A stretch of DNA of 64,000 nt from contig KK106982.1 in NCBI GenBank assembly GCA_000611775.1, positions 3,515,404 to 3,579,403 of the forward strand, given 5' to 3'. Below are positions 57,546 to 64,000 of this stretch, in pieces. Position 1 is the first letter of the stretch. Each line of letters opens with the position of its first letter. The DNA comes from Umbilicaria muhlenbergii. Its lineage: Eukaryota; Ascomycota; Lecanoromycetes; Umbilicariales; Umbilicariaceae. Made by a program: the position numbers and the translations under genes. Under the pieces are notes generated by a model. That model saw nothing but the letters and a program-made list of their open reading frames with translations, had not been told where the DNA came from and did not search any database.

Positions 57546-59227
57546 CTACCTCTCAAATACTTTCACTCCCTTGATCCACGTCTGCAGAACATGCCCTTCA
57601 CGGTTCAGTATCACAAAATCTGCTCGTCGGCCCTGCTCCAAAACACCTCTTTCGTTATCCTTCATCAGGTTGGCAATGTTTTCCGTAACACAACGGACTG
57701 CCTCCGGCAATGAACATCCACTCCATTTCATGAGATTCCTGACGCACTCATCGATACTGCTGCAGCTTCCGATCAGGGTATCCGTACCATCAATTGTTAC
57801 CCTGTTCCCTTCCTTTCTTTGCTGATCTGGGATCTGAGCATGGCCGGGGTACAGACCATCAGGCAATCCAGCCATCTCAATGGAATCTGTGATTAAAATG
57901 CATCTCTCTGGATTCGCGCGAAACGCCATAGTGAGAGTCGCCGGATGGAGGTGGATACCATCAGGTATTAAAGAGTAGAAGGGCGCCTCTGGTGATGTTA
58001 TCAGCCCTGCAAGGCCGGGCGTTCGGTGGTGTAGCGGGTTCATAGCGTTGAAAACATGCGTGAGTGTCTGAGCACCTGCCTTGAGGGCTTCAAGGCCACA
58101 CTCATAAGCTGCTGCAGAGTGCCCCAGTGATACCACAATACCATGATCTCTTGTGAGTGTGCGGATCAGTTCTAGGGAGCCTGGGAGCTCTGGTGCGAGG
58201 GTGACCATCTTGATATTCGTGCGTACATTGGATTCGCCATACACTGCTGCTGGAGAAGAACTGGTTGGACTCAACATGATACCCGAGTCATGAGCGCCTT
58301 TCTTCGTCGGATTGAGCCATGGCCCTTCTGTGTGCGCTCCAAGTAACGTGGCTCCTTCAGCGAACTCTTGTGGCCGCAGTTGCGGTAATACCTGAACACA
58401 TATGTTTAGTGACGTCTCCCGGGAGTAGTGACCAATTCGACACAGGGTGTTAAGACATACAGAAACTGTTTGTTGCAATGAACACGGCGACAATGTGGAA
58501 CTGCTAAAGAACATGCTTGAACAATAGGCACAGGGTCAAAGCAGGTGGCAGTTCTCAGCCAAGGGCTTTTCAACCCCAAAAATTAATTTCGGAAATTCGA
58601 GATAAGGAACTGCTCAGGCTCTATTATACTGTCATAAGATTAGGTGGAAGCTGTAAATGAAGAGATTGGGGAGACCTTCAAGCAGCAGACAGCAAAGAGA
58701 AAAGGCAATCATATATAGAACGCACAACTGTAGAACTCAGTGATTTAGAGAATGTGGGTTTGATCTTCTCAGACACTCTTTTCATTGCTAACCCATCGAA
58801 GGGAGCTTTTGTGAGGACTGACTCTAGTTTCCGACTATCACTATCCAGAATGAAAAATATAGGAGTCATTTGAAAACCCAAAGAAGCGGATACTAACCTT
58901 TTGGAAGACATCTGAGCTCACGGTAGGCACAGTTGCCCAAAATCCCCCAACGCCTCTGGACACCATGTACTTCGAGACTTTCTTAAGGTTGCTTTGATAC
59001 ACCAGAGGATCCTCGTATTGTGTAAAATGTACTCCTAGGCAGCCATTCGTCTGCAACTCGATATAGGCGGATGCAATGACCTTGCCACTGAGGTCAATGA
59101 CTTCCTCTGGATGGTCTTGAGGCTCTGAGACAATGAGGCCAGTAACCCGGTCTACGAAGAAGCTGCTCTCGACGAACTTGCCGCGCAAGCATAAAGAGCC
59201 GTTGCTGAACGCTATGGTCTTTGGCAT
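57546..59227 (-). CDS. N-acetylglucosamine-6-phosphate deacetylase
   Basis: Amidohydrolase (NagA/DAC1 type) that converts GlcNAc-6-phosphate to glucosamine-6-phosphate and acetate, in chitin/GlcNAc catabolism. Two exons, 58898-59227 and 57546-58391, encode 391 residues. The junction FQK/VLPQLRPQEF is in phase. Markers: YIELQTNGCLGVHF in the barrel; the metal ligand region LLGAHTEGPWLNPTKKGAH (~130); VSLGHSAAAYE; THVFNAMNPLHHRTPG (~220); the catalytic Asp in ILITDSIEMAGL (~277); and the typical end RRADFVILNREGHVLQTW. The intron is 506 bp, about nine times the local norm, and contains an arm of the MITE-like family. No GlcN-6-P deaminase or hexosamine kinase gene lies beside it within this window. 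Confidence 0.92.
58527..58566. mobile_element. Solo MITE arm inside an intron
   Basis: taggcacagggtcaaagc then aggtggcagttctcagccaa resembles the left arm of the copy at 38917 (ccaggcatatggacaaaag, aagtggcagtctccagctgg). No convincing opposite arm was found within the 506-bp intron of the deacetylase gene. Confidence 0.35.
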
Positions 59228-59910
59228 GCTCGTTCACGAACCCTGTCCGCTGGCCCGTTCCCAATAGGAGCACTGAATCAACAGCTGTGTACGGTATAGT
59301 AAGAGTTGCAAATAACTCGTCTGATGACTCCTGAGGTTGAGAGCAAGAGCAAGATGTATTCGCTGGTATTGACCATGTGCGGGGTGCCCCGCAACATTAT
59401 GTGGAGTCATGGCGTGGCCGGGTCCTTTTTGGTTCTACCATCCCATTTCCAGCGTAGGGAGACCGCCTAATCATACAGCTAGTCGAACACTCGTACAGAC
59501 ACTGGAGTGTTCGTACTCCAAATTTCATAAAGGCAATTTGAGCAACAACCTAAGGTAAGTTAACAATGGACCGTCGACGATTTTCAGGCGCGTGTCCACA
59601 ATGACGTAAATTGTCGTAAGCGAAACCAAGGACGTGGAAGCGCTAGAGCCGCGTCTCCTGAACTTGCTGAATTGGTCCACCCCTTCCTGTTCTTGATTGT
59701 GTGAAGTCGCCGACCCTCTCGGCTTGGCTGCAGCCCAGCTGCCTCTTCAACAATTTCTGCATCCCAGGATTCACTAACCGCTCTCCCCATTGGTTTTGTC
59801 TTGTTGTTGCGCCGCTCAGACTCGTTGGGGTTGAGCTGCTCTGCAACGCTTCGATATCTCTGAAATCACTTTGCTGCCCCTCTCTTCAGTCTAGCAAATA
59901 GTTCACCGCC
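59228..59910. other. Divergent promoter region
   Basis: Between the deacetylase and the Mug190-like gene, which point away from each other. Frames up to 68 codons only. No repeat recognised. Confidence 0.5.
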
Positions 59911-62900
59911 ATGGCCGATCAGCAGCGACGCGCACCAGGGGGCCATTACTCTGGAGTTTGTGTCTTCACTTCACCACAGGTAGCGGAGGCGCTGACAGAG
60001 CTACATAGGCCAATCCTATCCCGAATATACAGAAATTCGTAGAAAGCTTGGACCGCGACAAACGAGAAAGGGATAAGAGGATTGATGAGGAACACAAATT
60101 GAAGCAACAGCAGGGGGATACCACTCCACACCAAGCTACGAAGGCTGGCAAAGCAGGTACCCTCAAAACGGTGACAGACCCCACGACCGGGAATGAGGTG
60201 CAAATTGAGGATGTAAACCAGGATTTCATGAAGGCTTCTGAAGATCCCAAAGTGAGCCAGAACTACCTCATTTGAATTCATGAGACTTGTGCTGATGAGA
60301 AATCCTAGCTGTCTGTACCTAATGCAAATCTTGGAAAATCTACTGTAAGTCCTCACAAGTTTGTCTAGTAGGGCAAGGCTGACAGTCTGCTAGACTGTAG
60401 CAACATCTCCGTCGCAGCCAATAGACGAATACGCGCATAACCAAGACGTAACCGCACCACCTGACCCTGTCGCAGAAGGAAGTACTTCGGACGTCCCAAT
60501 ACATGGCGAGAAGACAAATATTCTCTTCCACCCCACACCTTCAGTCAGCTATGAGCCCATGTTCGCTTCTTTGGAGAATAGAGCTGGCGGTCTCTGTATT
60601 GGAGTCTTCCTGGCAATCGTCATTCTTGGAAAGATGTTCGGAGGCTCGCTGAAGGGTCTTATTCCCACTGCTGCTTGCATCGTATCGGGTATCTGGCTCT
60701 GGATGAAAGAGGTCGTCCGTAGCGGAAGGGAGGTCGAATGGTCGAGCGAGCAGTCGAGAGGAGAAATTGTAGGCTCTTGAGTCAAAAAATGGGTGTTCGA
60801 GAATATTGAGACTTTATAGGCAACCGCGAACCTGCTCCCGGAGTCTGTTGAATGGCTTAATACGTTCATGGTATTTACCCACGCCCTTCTTTTAGCGTTG
60901 GCCTCGTGCTAGACCGCCCCATAGCATGGGATGATCCTTTACTAACACTTTGTCTGTAGGGGATTATGTGGGGTCTTATAAACCCCGACATGTTCGCCGG
61001 AGTGGCGGATACTCTGGAAGACGTAATGCAAGCATCTGTCCCTGGTATCATTGAGAATGTGCGTGTGGCGGAGATCAACCAAGGCAACAACCCTCTTCGC
61101 ATTCTGAGTCTGCGGGCATTGCCAGATACCCACGTGAAAGAGCTCAAAGAGAGTATCCACGAGGAGAATAAGAAGACCAAGGACTCTCAGGAGGCCGCAG
61201 CTGATGAAGAGGGCGGTGATTACTACAATATCGAAGTTGCGTTTGCATATCATGCAAAGCCTACTGGCAGTGACGCCTCGTCGAAAGCGCGTAACATGCA
61301 CATGCAACTCGTCTTTTATCTTGGCGTCAAGGGTCTCTTTGGTGTACCGCTCCCAATCTTCGTTGAGCTGCAAGGGCTTGTGGGCACCGTCAGAATACGG
61401 CTTCAAATGACCCCTGAAGCGCCATTCTTAAAGAACCTCACCTTCACACTGATGGGCTTGCCACAGGTTCAGGCTGGGTGCATCCCCATGGTTCAAAGCG
61501 GCGTCAACATCCTTAATCTTCCTCTCATTTCCAATTTCGTCAACTATGCTATCGCAGCTGCGGCCAGCATTTATGTCGCACCCAAGTCTATGTCCATTGA
61601 CCTGAGCAAAATACTTCAGGGAGACACTATCCAGAAAGATGTTCTTGCGCTTGGAGTAATGTGGATCAGGATTCATCGCGCAGTGGGCTTGAGCAAGCAA
61701 GACAGACGTGGGAGCAAGCACGGAGGCAGCGATCCGTACATCACTCTGTCCTTCTCGAAGTACGGAAAGCCTATGTACTGTACTCGTGTCATCACAGATG
61801 ATTTGAATCCCATATGGGAAGAGACCGCTGCGTAAGTGGCCATACTTCGGCTGTGCTCAATGAGAGCTTACTGACTGCAAAAAGACTACTGGTTACCCCC
61901 GAACTTATAAAAGCTGATGAACAGCTCAGCGTGGAACTGTGGGACTCTGACCGCACGACAGCCGATGACATCGTTGGGAAGGTCGAGTTATCCATGCAGA
62001 AAATGATCCAACACCCCGGCAAAATGTATCCTCAGGTATCAAGACTGCGAGGCATGGAAGCTGATAGCGAAATGCCTGGGGAGCTCCATTGGGAAGTCGG
62101 TTATTTTGGGAAGCCTCAGTTTCGAGCTGCTCTGCGTACCGATGGGAAGAATCCCAGCCTGCCCGAATCGCTCAAGGACAATCCAGAGTTGCAAGATGAC
62201 AAAGGTGTGATCGACAACGATGAAGAGGATGCAGTTGTCCATACTCCCCCGGATCCACTGTGGCCTAGTGGAATCTGCAGTATAGTTATTCACCAAATTG
62301 TGAACCTTGAGCTTGAGAACGTCAAAGGTAGCGAAGGAAGTCGAAAGGGTAGGGAATATGAGCCGGCAAAAGAAGCCGGCGAGATCACAGAAGAAGAATC
62401 AAAGAAGTTGCCAACCAGCTACTGTACTATCTTGTTCAACGACCAATTGGTGAGATCCTGTTAGGCCTCACTTTTAGGTGTTACTTACATTCAGGCAGGT
62501 CTATAGAACTCGTGCGAAGGCTGTGAGCAGCAAACCGATCTTCGAAGCTGGGACTGAAAGGTTCATGAGGGATTGGAGGTCGGGCATCGTGACCGTCACC
62601 GTACGTGATCAGCGGTATCGGCAACATGACCCAATACTTGGTGTTGTTCCACTCAAACTACCAGACATACTTCAGACAAGCTCTCAGGTGACCCGTTGGT
62701 ATCCGCTTGATGGCGGCATCGTGAGTAGCCTGGTCGCCGTACAACCCATTAGCGGTATGCTAACGTCGTCAGGGTTTTGGTCGCGTGAGAATCTCTCTAC
62801 TGTTCCGAAGCGTGGAGACGCGGTTGCCACCAAATATGCTTGGCTGGGATGTCGGAACATTTGAATTCACTTCAAACAATATTCTTGCACTCAACTATCA

Positions 62901-64000
62901 CAGCCATGCGAAACTAAAATTGCGTACCGGTGGAAGCGTTGGCAAGATCGGAAAGACGCAGTGTAGAAGCCTTTCGGAAGGAGACGGCATGTTCTGGGAT
63001 ACTGCCAAGAAAGACGGAAAAAACAATGTCAGGCTGCCTGTCAAGTTTCGCTATCGGTCACCCGTCGTCTTTGAATTCCACACGGCCGGCAAACGTAGCG
63101 CGGCTGCATATGCAATCATCTGGTTGCACCATTTGGTGGATAATGAGGAAACCGATATCAACATCCCTATCTGGACTACAAAGTATGGTGCTCGTTTGAC
63201 ACAAAATTATGTTACGGAAGAGAACCTCAGGGCCAAAGAGGTTGTTGGCCTTGAGGACATCGAGGAGATTGGTCGACTTCAGTTCCGCTGCCGATTCAAG
63301 GCCGGAACCGACGAAGACCATGAGCAATTCGTCGTGGACAACGACACCCGAGAGACATTCGAGACATGGGAAGCGTGTCTCGCAGAAGGCGTCCGTCAGC
63401 GGAAAGTCACCAAAGAGATGCCTCCCAAGGTCCAGGAACTCCACGAACAGTCCCTGACCGAAGGGCGCGACGTCCTGAAGCAAGCTGATCCCGAGGAGCG
63501 AAAGAAATGGCTCGCCAAAGACGGCCAAGACTGGAGCGGCGCCTTCGGCCACGACCCAAAGGCCTACATGGACTCCTCGGGCGCTAAGCGCGCCGAACCA
63601 GGCGTTGATCGCCCCGTCAAAGATCCCATCCTCCCCAGCGACAACGATGACACCATCAACGACAGCATCAACAACAACTCCGACGACGACGACGACGACA
63701 GCAGCAGCGACTCCAGCTCCGAGGACCTCGGCATCAAAGACGGCACCAACAACTCCTCCGCCGACAAAATGAACGGCTCCGCGCAATCGGACAGCGTGGA
63801 GAGCGGCGCGAGGACGGACGGGCAGGCGGCAGCCAAGAGGGAGGTGGCGAATAAGAAAAAGGAGAAGAGGACGCAGAGGGGGCTCATGCAGTGGAAGCCG
63901 GTGAGGAATGTGGCGTTTGCGAAGGATGAGGCTAAGTTCGCGATGAAGCGGATGAAGAATAAGATGACGGGGGGGTTGGGGGGGAGGGAGCCGGATGTGG
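59911..64000 (+). CDS. Mug190-like SMP/C2-domain lipid-transfer-type protein (5' part)
   Basis: Tricalbin-related membrane-contact-site protein resembling fission yeast Mug190. Exons: 59911-59955, 60009-60251, 60309-60344, 60394-60768, 60820-60870, 60960-61831, 61885-62449, 62499-62720 and 62773 to beyond the window; about 1212 codons visible. Introns are 49-89 bp. After a charged N-terminus (KFVESLDRDKRERDKRIDEE) comes a membrane hairpin at ~172-210 (GLCIGVFLAIVILGKMFGG, LIPTAACIVSGIWLWM). The SMP domain follows (LLPESVEWLNTFMGIMWGLI ... GLPQVQAGCIPMVQSGVNIL), then a C2 domain (VMWIRIHRAVGLSKQDRR, GGSDPYITLSFSKYGKP, DDLNPIWEETAA) and a second C2-like part (SYCTILFNDQLVYRTR). Further on it becomes acidic (NNNSDDDDDDSSSDSSS) and then basic. 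Confidence 0.88.

Noticed and set aside
32320-64000. A complete Starship element with cargo downstream of the captain-like gene
   Set aside because: Genes downstream (uL3, SSN6, acetyl-CoA synthetase, deacetylase) are core conserved genes, and no boundary repeats were seen.
1-64000. tRNA genes, CRISPR arrays, bacterial operons
   Set aside because: No GGTTCRANYCC-type B box with a matching A box and acceptor stem was found by eye; spaced identical repeats are absent; gene structure is eukaryotic throughout.

Overview
The window is nuclear DNA of a filamentous ascomycete (Pezizomycotina). The evidence is short spliceosomal introns, mostly 49-60 bp with GT-AG ends, a fungal lysine-pathway gene (homocitrate synthase), fungal wall and exocyst genes, a Pezizomycotina-type SSN6/CYC8 corepressor, and a DUF3435 recombinase relic. 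A dothideomycete is my best guess for the class, but the sequence alone does not settle it.

Layout. 1-9 kb: 3' part of homocitrate synthase, sphingosine-1-phosphate lyase, a small secreted protein, and RRP12 on the minus strand. 9-19.8 kb: a TMEM115-like membrane protein divergent from a LisH-WD40 corepressor subunit (TBL1/SIF2 type), a small disordered protein, SEC6, and mitochondrial uL30 divergent from SEC6. 20-26 kb: a type II membrane SGNH-like protein, an orphan exon, a mitochondrial pyruvate dehydrogenase-type kinase, and a 159-residue conserved unknown. 27-32.4 kb: a KRE6/SKN1 beta-glucan synthesis protein and a nuclease A inhibitor-like protein. 32.5-37.4 kb is the accessory part: a tandem 154-bp repeat, a hexamer minisatellite, and a broken DUF3435 tyrosine recombinase of the Starship-captain type. 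37.5-45.1 kb: ribosomal uL3, a multi-spanning membrane protein, and SSN6 in seven exons. 45.1-49.4 kb has no supportable gene and many short tandem repeats. 49.4-64 kb: a 60-residue Cys/His-rich protein, a fungal ADAM protease, acetyl-CoA synthetase, N-acetylglucosamine-6-phosphate deacetylase, and a Mug190-like SMP/C2 protein cut by the window edge.

Most genes are single-copy housekeeping genes and do not form an operon-like cluster. Two links are worth noting. Acetyl-CoA synthetase lies next to GlcNAc-6-P deacetylase, whose product is acetate. The two halves of a Ssn6-type and Sif2/Tbl1-type repression toolkit are both present but about 28 kb apart.

The most novel items are a short terminal-inverted-repeat (MITE-like) family, with three clear copies and two partial ones in this window, and the decayed captain-like recombinase inserted between two conserved genes. 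Exon boundaries were derived by hand from splice signals, reading frame and family knowledge; no alignment was run.
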